Below are positions 37,536 through 46,837 of a DNA stretch of 64,000 bases, piece after piece; the first letter of the stretch is position 1, and each line of letters begins with the position of its first letter. The stretch is taken from contig NC_085139.1 in NCBI RefSeq assembly GCF_024139115.2, positions 15,161,533 through 15,225,532 of the forward strand, written 5' to 3'. The notes under the pieces are model-generated. The model was not told the origin of the DNA. It made no database searches and was given only the letters and a program-made list of their open reading frames with translations. Origin of the DNA: Armigeres subalbatus. Its lineage: Eukaryota; Arthropoda; Insecta; Diptera; Culicidae. The position numbers and the translations under genes are program-made.

Positions 37536-37695
37536 TAAGAAAATTATTTTGAGCTTTTTAGTGGAATGTCTTCACTTGTCCTAAGACGAGTTTATACCAT
37601 CCCATTGAATTCCACCACTTAATTGTATCTTGACAGATATGTATTTCGACCTCAACAGTAAGGCCGTCTTCAGTGTCTCGTACTTGACTCGACTT
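37536..37695 (-). repeat. Complete hairpin-repeat copy at the Jockey 5' junction
   Basis: 160 bp between direct repeats AGTTATTA (37,528-37,535 and 37,696-37,703), so it appears to be an independent insertion into the LINE's own target duplication. Read on the minus strand: GACA, CTGAAGA, C, GGCCT...AGGTC, GAAA, TACATATC, TGTC. That is a hammerhead-like order with stem I closed by GACA/TGTC. It points away from the LINE, so it is not a 5'-processing ribozyme of it. Confidence 0.8.
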
Positions 37696-37839
37696 AGTTA
37701 TTAGGAACATTCCAGTTCGAGACAGCAACACGTACGGACGTGTTTTTTGCTCGCGCATTTTTTCGAAGTGTTTTTTCTCGTTCTTTCGCTGTTTACGTTT
37801 TCGCTTGTCGCGTTGGCGTTATTTTCTCCCGGACCCGTC

Positions 37840-39026
37840 ATGGGAGACTCGGTGGCCGATTCGGTCGCTGGAAAAGTGCCTAAGCGCACTGCTCTTGGAG
37901 GCGCGGGTAACCCCTCCAAGCAGCTTTTGCAGAGCAACGTGTTTTCGCCGTTGCCGCTTGATGACGCCGGCAATCCGCCGAAAAAGAGGAAGAAGCAGCA
38001 ATCGCAGCTGCCGCAGGTGCAACCGGAGCGGAAGGAGAAGTGCCCGCCCGTGTTTGTGAAGGGCGATCCGCCGGATTTACGCCCAAAAATTCGCCAGCTG
38101 ATCGCTAAGGGGCTGAAATGTACTTTTCGGCTCTGCAGCGAGGGCGTGAAAGTGATGCCGGCCAACAGGGACCATCATCAATCCGTCGTGGAGTTCCTCG
38201 AGGTCCACAAGTATGAGTACTACACTCATGACCACCCCGGCACGAAGCCGCCCAAGGCTTTGCTGCGAGGACTTCACGACATGAAGGAGGAAGAGCTCCA
38301 AGCAGAGCTTGAAAGTTGCGGACTGCTTTACCTGATCCATCTGGAGCACGGCTCCACTACCTGGAAGGACCTGAAGCTGGTTGGCGTTATAAATTACACC
38401 GTCGTTGACTGGGAGCGATATCGGCCAGTGCACCGCGATGTCACGCAATGCACCAACTGCTTCAATTTCGGGCACGGCACCAGGAACTGCCGCATGAAGC
38501 CGCGCTGCAACAAGTGTGGCGAACCCCATCCGACGGACGAGTGCGACAAAATGGAGGTGGCCGATCCCAAGTGCGCCAACTGTGGCGACAAACATCGGGC
38601 CACCACAAAGGGCTGCCCAAAGCGAGCCGAGTTCCTGGAAATCCGGAAGAAGGCTTCCACCAGGACCATTCCGAAGAAGAACCGTGTTCCTGTAATCAAC
38701 GAGGTGAACTTTCCAGCCATCCCGGCTCCCCGTCGTGTGATTCCAATACTCCCACCGCTACAGCCGCACAAGCGACTGGCAGCGGCAGCTGCATCGGTCC
38801 AAGCTCCAGCATCGTCGGCACCAGCGAATGGCCCCCGCTTCCTCCTCCTGGGTTCCGTCGGCAGTCGGAGAACGAAGCCGTCCCACCGGAAGAATCTTCC
38901 CCGCTGTACACTCCGGAGCAACTGATGCCAATCTTCGCGCAGCTCGCCACTCGACTGCGCGGCTGCAAAACCCGATTCGACCAGGTCTTCACACTTGGCA
39001 TGTTCATCATTGAAAATGGCTGCTAG
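37840..39026 (+). pseudogene. Jockey ORF1 (Gag-like, three CCHC knuckles), frameshifted
   Basis: Starts at ATG 37,840 (MGDSVADSVAG). The frame is open further upstream but without ATG. Residues about 70-180 are the RNA-binding N-terminal part. Three cysteine-rich knuckles follow near residues 202, 224 and 246 (CTNCFNFGHGTRNC, CNKCGEPHPTDEC, CANCGDKHRATTKGC). The frame then slips: the original runs to TGA 38,925, while the family-like C-terminus (LMPIFAQLATRLRGCKTRF) is in the next frame, ending at TAG 39,024-39,026. The slip lies in about 38,760-38,820 and equals one lost base. In Jockey elements this protein binds the element RNA. Its true end overlaps the ORF2 start by 11 bases. Confidence 0.85.
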
Positions 39027-41678
39027 GGTGGGCCTGGTCAACTGGAACGCTTGCTCGCTAAAGAGCAAAACAATCGAGCTGAAGGATTTCCTTGAGGAGA
39101 AGGAAATAGACGTGGCGTTCATCACCGAAACGCACCTAAAACCGGAGGTGAACATCAACATCCCGGACTTCCGCATCGTGCGACTCGACCGGCCGACCAG
39201 GGGAGGTGGTGTGGCCATCGCTTTTCGCTACAACATCAACTGTCGTCTGCTTCCAAGCTTCCAGCTCAGTGTCATCGAGGCCATCGGTGTCGAAATCACC
39301 ACTTCGGTCGGCACAATCGCGCTCATCGCGGCGTACTGTCCAACGCAAGCCAAAGCCGGCGATGGATCATTGGCTGCCCTTCGGAGGGACATCGTCAAGC
39401 TGACGCGGAGGCAAGGCCGGTATATCATTGCCGGCGACTTGAATGCCAAACATCAAGCCTGGGGCAACAGTCGCGGCAATCGAAACGGCACCATCTGGAG
39501 CAACGACATGGAGGAAGGCCACTACACGATCCTGAGCCCGGATTCCCCCACTCGGCTGAGTCGGTCCGGTGCCCACGCAACGCTCGACCTCTACATAACA
39601 AACCTGAGTGACCACGTCTCACAGCCGGTTGTATACCAGGAGCTCAGTTCGGATCACTATCCGGTGGTGGCGGAACTGGGCTCCTCGGTCAATCGGCACC
39701 AGCAGTTACGGCGGAACTACCACCGAGTGAACTGGCAGCGTTTCCAGCAGTGCGTCGATAACACCGTCGACTACGAGGTGCGTCCGGAGACGCCGGAAAG
39801 TATCGACCGCCAGCTGTGCGCTATCGAGGAGGCGATCACGGCGGCCCGAGAGCAACACGTTCCGACGGCTCGGCAGGTAAGCAACTCCTTAAACATCGAT
39901 ACACTCACCAAAGATTTGATTCGATTGCGGAATGTCACTCGCAGGCAGTTTCAGCGTACTGGACTGCCTGAGCTTAAGGCACGCTGCAATCGAATCACAA
40001 AAATTATCAAGGCCAGAATGGTGGACCTCAAAATAACGACTTCTCGAATAAGATCCGCACTCTCCCAGATTATGCTAAGCCGTTCTGGAAAATGACCAAA
40101 ATTCTAAAATCCAAGCCTCGGCCCATTCCACCTTTGATCCCACTAGACAATAATGGCTCTAAGGATCGCTTGATAACTCCTGCAGAGAAGGTCGCTGAAA
40201 TAGGTCGTCACTTCGTCAGCTCACACAATCTTGGGCAGAACATCGTCAGTCCACATGAAGCAGCCGTCAACGAGCATGCTAACAACATCCATTTGATTCC
40301 CAACGACTTCTCGGAGGAGTTGGAGATCTCAGCTGGCGAATTGACGGCCTATATCAAATCATCGAAGAATATGAAGGCCCCAGGCTTCGACAGCATCCTG
40401 AATCTCGAGCTCAAACACATGAGTGCGCCGTTCTTTGAGCACCTCTCGCTGATCTTCAATCAGTGTCTCCGGCTCAGCTACTTCCCATCGGCCTGGAAGT
40501 CAGCGAAAGTCATCCCCATCCGGAAGCCTGGGAAGGATCCTTCCTCACCCAAAAGCTATCGTCCCATCAGCCTTCTCTCAGGATTATCAAAGCTATTCGA
40601 AAAAGCTATTCATCACCGGTTACTTGAGTCTGCCGAAAATCTCAACATCTTGCTCGAGGAACAGTTTGGTTTCCGACGCGGTCGGTCAACTGTACACCAA
40701 CTGACCCGAGTTACCAACGTCCTCAGACGGAACAAGTTTGTCTCGAAAACATCCGCCATGGCCTTACTCGATGTCGAAAAGGCATTTGACAATGTATGGC
40801 ATGATGGCCTGGTGTACAAACTACAACGCTACAATCTTCCCAGCTACCTGGTGAAAATCATCAACAATTACCTGTCGGCAAGGACATTCCGGGTCTCAAT
40901 CAGTGGAGCGAGTTCCAATGCACACAACATCGTCGCAGACGTCCCCCAGGGCAGTATCCTCGGACCTCTGCTTTTCAATCTGTTCACCTCCGACATGCCA
41001 GAACCTCCAGAAGGCGGCATTCTGTCTCTGTTCGCAGATGACACCTCCATCATCTACAACGGTAGAGTGATCAGAGCGCTAGTGGCAAAACTCCAACGAG
41101 GCGTGGATGCCCTGACAGAGTACCTCACCAGCTGGAAGATCTGTATCAACGCGGCGAAGACCCAGGTCATCATTTTCCCCCACTCCAAATCCCCTAAACT
41201 TGTTCCGCCTGGGGACTGTAAAATCTTCCTCAATGGCACGACTGTGGAATGGGCCAATGAGGCCGGCTACCTTGGCTTGACCCTCGACAGCAAGCTTATT
41301 TTCAGGCAACAGGTTGACAAAACGGTGACAAAGTGTAACGTCTTGTTGAAACTACTGTACCCTTTGATCAACCGCCGGTCGTCATTGTCCCTGAAAAATA
41401 AGCTTGCTGTCTACAAGCAAATCATCCTCCCTGTGATCGAATATGGCATGCCGGTCTGGGAGAGCTGCGCTAAAACCCACCACCTCAAACTTCAACGGGT
41501 CCAAAACAAATTCCTGAGGATGATCCTCAACACCCCTCCCAGGACAAGAACATCCGAGGTCCACCGTCTGGCCGGAATAAAAACCTTACATGAACGCTTT
41601 GGTGAGTGTAAAGAAAAGTTTAGGGTCCGTTGCTTGCATTCGGATCAGGCTCCAATTAGGGCGCTAGTTTCAATCTAG
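39016..41678 (+). pseudogene. Jockey ORF2: AP endonuclease and reverse transcriptase, one frameshift
   Basis: Starts at ATG 39,016 inside the ORF1 stop region (overlap 39,016-39,026), typical of coupled translation. Residues 1-230 are an AP-like endonuclease: LVNWNACSLKS, ITETHL, AGDLNAKHQAWG, SDHYPVV. The frame is then lost near 40,020-40,035, in an A-rich spot (CTCAAAATAACG), consistent with one missing base. The old frame ends at 40,095. The reverse transcriptase continues in the next frame to 41,678 with RPISLLSGLSKLFEK, ALLDVEKAFDNVWHDGL, VPQGSILGPLLF and FADDT (near 41,034), then a C-terminal cysteine-poor tail. In intact elements the enzyme nicks the target and primes cDNA from it. All catalytic motifs seen are intact. 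Confidence 0.9.
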
Positions 41679-42399
41679 GATAACAAATTATTATTGTAAA
41701 TATTAGTGTACATAGTAGTTAGGTTATCAAATTATAAAAACACACTAGCGCCTCCTAAAGGCCGTCATGATATATCATATCTTAAAACTTGAATAACAAT
41801 ATAAACAAAAAAAAATCAAATTGAAGTTGGAGGGCCAAGCCGGCCGAGCACTGTACATGTAAAAAAATAATTGTAGAACAGAAAATGAAACAATAAAGAA
41901 GAATTTTACTTTACAAAAGTTATTAAGGAAATACTGAATCGTGGGAAATTCAATTTAACACGTAAGAAAATAACATCAATATCAATAATGAGCATTTTTG
42001 TTTTCTTCATAACTTTGCCTCCAAACGAGAAATCGCTTCGCAACATCAACTGCCTTTCAGCTTGAGAAGTATTCTGTGAAGGCAATGTGTTGATTATATT
42101 TAAATAGTTCATGGGCCACCTCACGGAACGGTCTTCCACATAAGGGTCAGTTTTCACAGTAATTTCCATACAAACTTCAAATGACGTGTGCACAGTCAAA
42201 TTCCATCCAAAACTGCTGAAAATTTAGGAGGATTATTAAAATGGCAAATGCAATCGTTTAAGCATCGGGGGGCAAAAAAAGTCCAAATTTGAATCACTCT
42301 AATGGGTCATATATGCCCAGCGTTTGAGACTGGCTGAGAAAAGCAACCGAAGAGAGCTAGGTCCCCAGTTTCTTCAGCAAAAATGTTCATCAGGATGTC

Positions 42400-43250
42400 G
42401 GCTACCCAGGAAAAATATTGAAGTTCAAGTTAGACTATACCTTGAAGACCTAGGTATCAAAAACCTTGGGAAGATTTTGCTTCTGACAGCTTGCAGATGA
42501 ATCTGAAATATTTGGATCCTATACCACATTGTTTAATAAATCTGAACACCCAATCAAGTTTAGTCATCTTGATCGTTGAGACAGTGATCAGTTTTCTGGA
42601 ATACGAGATGCTCAAGGTTCTCCAAAACGTTTTCGAATTCAGCCCACGGTATCTACCAAATCAACCAAGGCTTATGCAAAATCATCATCATCGTCATACA
42701 CCCAATACAGACCAATAGGCATTTATAGCATCATTTAAATCCAGTTTTCTTAATGATGGCCAAGGTATTCCAAAACGTTACCAAGTTCAACCCAAAGTAT
42801 CTACCGGACAACCAAGGCTTCAATACGAGGTGTTCACTGTTAGATCCGGTCCGGTCTAGAATGTTTTCGTTTCTAAATTTCCTGAGAATAGCGTATAATA
42901 GCGAACTCAAGGATGTTTTGGAAAAACTAAAAGGCCTATAGTTGCGTGTAAAAGTAATGAGTGAAATATTATCGGCTCAATGTACCTGCTAAGATGTTCA
43001 ACGATGCACGAATACGTCGTTCAAGGCTTGGTTGATCGAGTATATCACATGTTCTGAACTCCAGGGCGTTTTGGAGACCCTGAAATAGTTTACGTTTATT
43101 CAAAACTCGATCAATTTATGTCTTATGATCACATAGATATTTTTGGACATAAATCCCAGCTTAGGAGATTTTGTTTGTAGACATATTTCCTAATGCATTC
43201 GAGGATATGTACTCCAGAACAGTTTGGACGGCCTAAAACATCCGAAAAAA
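42400..43250. repeat. Imperfect long repeats with CCAAAACGTT and CCAAGGCTT
   Basis: Segments near 42,610-42,680 and 42,757-42,825 share TCCAAAACGTT, TTCAACCCA, GTATCTACC and CAACCAAGGCTT in the same order, about 150 bp apart. Weaker relatives follow near 43,020-43,100 and 43,205, and at 48,020-48,090 (AACTCCAGGACAGTTTGGAG). It looks like an old dispersed or tandem repeat. No coding sense. Confidence 0.5.
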
Positions 43251-43591
43251 TTTCTCAACGATTTTTCGGTAATATCAGAATGCCAGATAACAATGTGATC
43301 CTTCGTCCTGAAGTAATAAAGTGCAAACAAACCCGTATCTTGTCTCTTTTATTTCGATGGGGAGAACTCGGTAAAGGGAAACCTTGTCTTGTTAGTTACG
43401 GCTTTTTTACCGCTAGTGCTTGAAATACTATAAATACAACATTTGGCCAGACACTAACGCAAGTTATTTAATTTTAAAAGCTAAATCTCTAAAAAAATGA
43501 TTGAATTGTCTTGTTGATAAAAACGGAATAATTTTGTTGATGAAATCGGAGCGTGATAAAATCGGAGCGTGATAAAATCGGAACATATCTG

Positions 43592-45070
43592 TACTTATTT
43601 TTCACTTCTAACTATTAATTTCTCACATCTCACTTCACATATCGCATTTTTCACTTCTTATTTTTTTTTTACTTATCACTTATAACTTCTTATATCTCAC
43701 ATCTGAATTCTCATTTCTCACTCATCACTTTTCGCTTCCAACTTCTAAATTTTCACTTCTCACTTTTCCGTTCTTACTTTTCACTTCCCACTACTCACTT
43801 CGAACTTTTCACTTCTGACTTCTCAATTCTCACTTTTCATTTCTCACTTTCCATCACTCACTTCCCACCACTCATTTCTCACTTCTTACTTTGCACTTCT
43901 AACTTCTCATTTCTCACTTTTAACTTTTCATTTCTCACTTCTCGCTTCACACATCTCACTTCGCACTTCTTACTTCTTATTTTTCACTTTTCATTTCTCA
44001 CTTCTCATTTATAACTTCTTATATCTCACTTCTGACTTCTCATTTCTCACTTAGGGAGCATCCATGGAATACGTAACGACTAAAAGGGGAGGGGGGTTGC
44101 CGAAAGTGTGACAATCCATACAATTTTTTTTTAAATTACGAAAAGTGGGACATAGGAGGAAGGGGGTTGAAAATGGTGAATTTTTGTGTTACGCAATTAA
44201 TGGATCTTTCCTTATCAAATATCACTTCTAACTTTTCACTTCTCCTTTCATACTTTTGACTTCTCATTACTCATTTAGCTCTTAGAATTTCTTACTTATC
44301 AATTTGTGTTTTTCACTTTTACTTTCATTTATCACTTCTTACTTACACTGCCGAAAATGATACCAGCAGAGAAATTCGGAGGCGTATAGTGGCTGGAAAT
44401 CGTGCATACTTTGGACTCCGCAAGACGCTTCGATCGAATAGAGTTCGCCGCCGTACCAAACTGACCATCTACAAAACGCTCATTAGACCGGTAGTCCTCT
44501 ACGGACACGAGACCTGGACGATGCTCGTGGAGGATCAACGCGCACTCGGAGTTTTCGAAAGGAAAGTGCTGCGTACCATCTATGGTGGGGTGCAGATGGC
44601 GGACGGTACATGGAGGAGGCGAATGAACCACGAGTTGCATCAGCTGTTGGGAGAACCATCCATCGTTCACACCGCGAAAATCGGACGACTGCGGAGGGCC
44701 GGGCACGTAGCCAGAATGTCGGACAATAACCCGGTGAAAATGGTTCTCGACAACGATCCGACGGGAACAAGAAGGCGAGGTGCGCAGCGGGCAAGGTGGA
44801 TCGATCAGGTGGAAGATGACTTGCGGACCCTCCGTAGACTGCGTGGTTGGCGACGTGTTGCCATGGACCGAGCCGAATGGAGAAGACTCTTACATACCGC
44901 ACAGGCCACTTCGGCCTTAGTCTGAAATAATAATAATAATATACTTTACACTTCTCAATTCTAATTTCTCACTTCTCACTTAAAATGTCTCACTCTCATT
45001 TCCAACTTTTCACCACTAATTTCTCACTTCTAAATCCTAATGTTTCACTTCTTATTTCTCACTTCTCGCT
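43592..45070. repeat. CTTCTCA-type microsatellite, right part
   Basis: Irregular repetition of CACTTCTCACTTCT with T-rich variants, interrupted by a unique piece at 44,050-44,215 and an RTE fragment at 44,347-44,940. Continues the array that ends at 36,698. Confidence 0.8.
44347..44940 (+). pseudogene. RTE-like LINE 3' fragment (RT C-terminus)
   Basis: About 192 codons open from 44,350 (NDTSREIRRRIVAGNRAYFG) to TGA at 44,923-44,925. It is the C-terminal part of an RTE-type reverse transcriptase downstream of the YADD region, with LTIYKTLIRPVVLYGHETWT, LRTIYGGV, RLRRAGHVARM and ARWIDQVEDDL. It ends in an (AAT)n tail, as RTE elements often do. The 5' part is missing, so it is a 5'-truncated insertion. 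The frame is undamaged, which suggests a fairly young insertion into the microsatellite. ACTTACACT (left) and ACTTTACACT (right) may be an imperfect target duplication. Confidence 0.85.
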
Positions 45071-45074
45071 TCTT

Positions 45075-46364
45075 ACGGATTCAAGGGACTGCAAGGAATA
45101 ATGAAAAAAAAATTCAAAAAATCAATTTCTTCAGAAACTCTTTTAAAAAATCATACGGAAATTGTTTTAGGAACACCGTTAGGAAATTCTTTTAGGAGAA
45201 ATCCTTCCATAATGTATTTTGCAATACTGTTAAATATTTCTTTAGGAATTTTATTTGAAATACATCTTAGGAATTCATCCAAAAAATCGCCTAGAAATCT
45301 GTAGGACGAAATTCTTTGATTTCTTTCGAAAATTCTTTAATAAATTCCTCCGGATTTATTTTATTTTTTTTTTTTTTATTAGCTTTATTAAGGAGACTTG
45401 CAGCCCCAGGCTGGCTCGCCTCCGATACTCCGGATTTTGTTTTTCCAATTCCGGCTGGAATACGACATTTCCTTCGATATTTCCCTTGAGCATTCTTTCG
45501 GGTATCTCTTCAGAAAATCATTCCAAAACTCTTTTAGGAATCCTTAGGACATTGGCGTAGCCAGGGGGGTCTGAACATTTTTTTTTTTAATTTGGGTGGT
45601 TTGAAAAAAAAGTGTCATCTAAAAATTGTGTCCTTGGGGGGAGAGGGTGTGTCCAAACACAACCCCCTACGCTACGCCACTGCCTTAGAATATTTAATTT
45701 GGGTATTCCTTTGGAAAATTCTATCGAAGTTCCTTTAGTAAATCCTTTGAAATTTTCATTAGAAACTCCTTCGAAAATTCCTTTGGATTTCCTTTTCATT
45801 TTTAAAAACATTCCCGGAAGAATGCTTTCAACAATATTTCCTGAATATTTCCTGCAGGAATCTTGGAGGGAACTACTAGTGATTTTTTAAAAATTATTCC
45901 TGCAAAAGTTCTCGAAAGAATTCTTGGAAGTATTTTTTGAGTTATTTTATAAAAAATCCTTGAACTGTATGCAAATGTGTTTTAGGAGGAATCTCCGATC
46001 TCTCGAAATTCTCTGAACATTCCTCCAAGAATTCCTTTGGATTTTTCTCTAGGAATTCTTTCGGAAAATTCTCTGGAATTTACTTCGGAGATAGAATCAG
46101 AAATGATTTCATAAATGCATCAAGATATTCTTTCGTAAATTCAAAGAAGGAATACTTACAATCTTTTCAAAATTTTCCTAAGGAGATCCTTCAAAAATTA
46201 CCATGGGAAGACCGTAGAAAAATATTTAAGGAACATCTGTGTCTTGATAATGCCTTCGGAAAAAACCCTTCCATTTTTTCGAAAACTCCATCGGAAATCA
46301 AATTGCAAATTCCTCTAGGGATTCTTTCGATAATTGCATATTTTCATCGCCGATTTCGTAGTTA
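45075..46364. repeat. Degenerate GGAATTC/TTCGG tandem repeat
   Basis: Diverged units (GGAATTCTTTCGG, AATTCCTTTGGA) run through most of this stretch. It is interrupted by a LINE-tail retroposon at 45,358-45,427 and a unique piece near 45,545-45,690. Confidence 0.55.
45348..45437 (-). mobile_element. Minimal LINE-tail retroposon (70 bp) with target duplication
   Basis: A 70-bp insert (45,358-45,427) between direct repeats CTCCGGATTT (45,348-45,357 and 45,428-45,437). On the minus strand: GGAGGC...GTCTCC outer stem with a G-T wobble, CAGCC...GGCTG inner stem, TTAATAAAG, then poly(A). Same tail as at 2972-3030 and at the 3' end of the half-LINE at 46,850. Confidence 0.8.
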
Positions 46365-46735
46365 TTATTGAGCGGGCACTTCTTTCGATCAAAACTTACG
46401 ATGGAACACTTTAGCACGCTCAAAGTCGAGTGACTGGCCCAAAACCGGGCGAGAAGCGATGTCTAGGAGCTCCTGCAGCTTGATGCAAACTGAACACCGT
46501 CTTCGACCAGTGGTCGTATAGACTGAACACTTAACACCTAGACAACGGACAGGACACATGACACCCAGTGAATTACGAAAAGTTTGCTCCTCACCGGGCG
46601 GGAATCGAACTCATGCGCCATAGCCCATGCGTCTAGACGATTGACATCGCTTACAGCACGGCCAGAAAGCCTACCATCGACGACAACACATTTTCATGTC
46701 GTCTGCATGTAATGTGAAGTAGCCTTCGTCAACAA
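46365..46735 (-). mobile_element. tRNA-derived SINE-like unit
   Basis: On the minus strand a B-box-like AGTTCGATTCCC (46,600-46,611) follows an A-box-like TGGCCGTGCTG (46,654-46,664) by about 50 bases, the spacing of an internal RNA polymerase III promoter. A unique-looking body with GACCACTGGTCGAAGACGG follows and ends in an AATAATAA-rich tail near 46,365. I could not define a target duplication, so the ends are approximate. Confidence 0.5.
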
Positions 46736-46837
46736 TGAGGACTACATCGCTCAAGAAGAAGCAACGGTCCAAAATTGATTCTGTTTAGAAAAACAAACCA
46801 GTATGGGAATCATTCCGAAACAGAAAATCCTTTTTAA

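Larger units (their letters stand above)
37704..41912 (+). mobile_element. Jockey-clade LINE, full length with 13-bp target duplication
   Basis: 4.2 kb from GGAACATTCCAGTTCGAGAC to a 3' end with AATAAAG and T/A-rich sequence. The direct repeat ACAAAAGTTATTA flanks it (37,523-37,535 and 41,913-41,925), with the hairpin repeat inserted in the left copy. It has a 5' UTR, ORF1 with three zinc knuckles, overlapping ORF2 with an AP-type endonuclease and reverse transcriptase, and a short 3' UTR. Each ORF has one frameshift, both explained by loss of one base. There is no long poly(A). Confidence 0.92.
37234..42309. mobile_element. Foldback element split by a Jockey LINE
   Basis: TAGAGTGATTCAAATTTTGA (37,243) is matched in reverse complement at 42,301, and homology runs about 290 bp inwards on each side (for example TTTTTTGCCCCCCGATG and TTGCGAAACGATTT). 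Direct repeats ATGGGTCA at 37,234-37,241 and 42,302-42,309 look like an 8-bp target duplication (one extra A on the left). Without the LINE it would be about 670 bp. TAGAG termini with 8-bp duplications suggest hAT, but a 9-bp reading with one mismatch would suggest Mutator-like. Confidence 0.75.
36699..43591. mobile_element. pogo/Tigger-like element, non-autonomous, with nested insertions
   Basis: The left end CAGGTATGTTCCGTTTTTAT (36,699) and right end ...GGAACATATCTG (43,591) are inverted repeats, each flanked by TA (36,697-36,698 and 43,592-43,593). Inside each end lies a set of GATAAAATCGGAAC repeats. CAG termini with TA duplication fit the pogo/Tigger branch of Tc1/mariner. Taking out the foldback and LINE inside leaves about 1.8 kb with no transposase. 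It sits in the CTTCTCA microsatellite, present on both sides. Confidence 0.75.

Noticed and set aside
37667..37695. The hairpin repeat as a 5'-processing ribozyme of the Jockey LINE
   Set aside because: The hammerhead-like core is on the minus strand relative to the LINE, and its own AGTTATTA flanks show it is a separate insertion.
43592..45070. CTTCTCA array as telomeric repeat
   Set aside because: The motif is irregular, interrupted and does not match insect TTAGG-type repeats.
46600..46664. A true tRNA gene from the A-box and B-box
   Set aside because: No cloverleaf: acceptor and anticodon stems do not pair. Better read as a SINE head.
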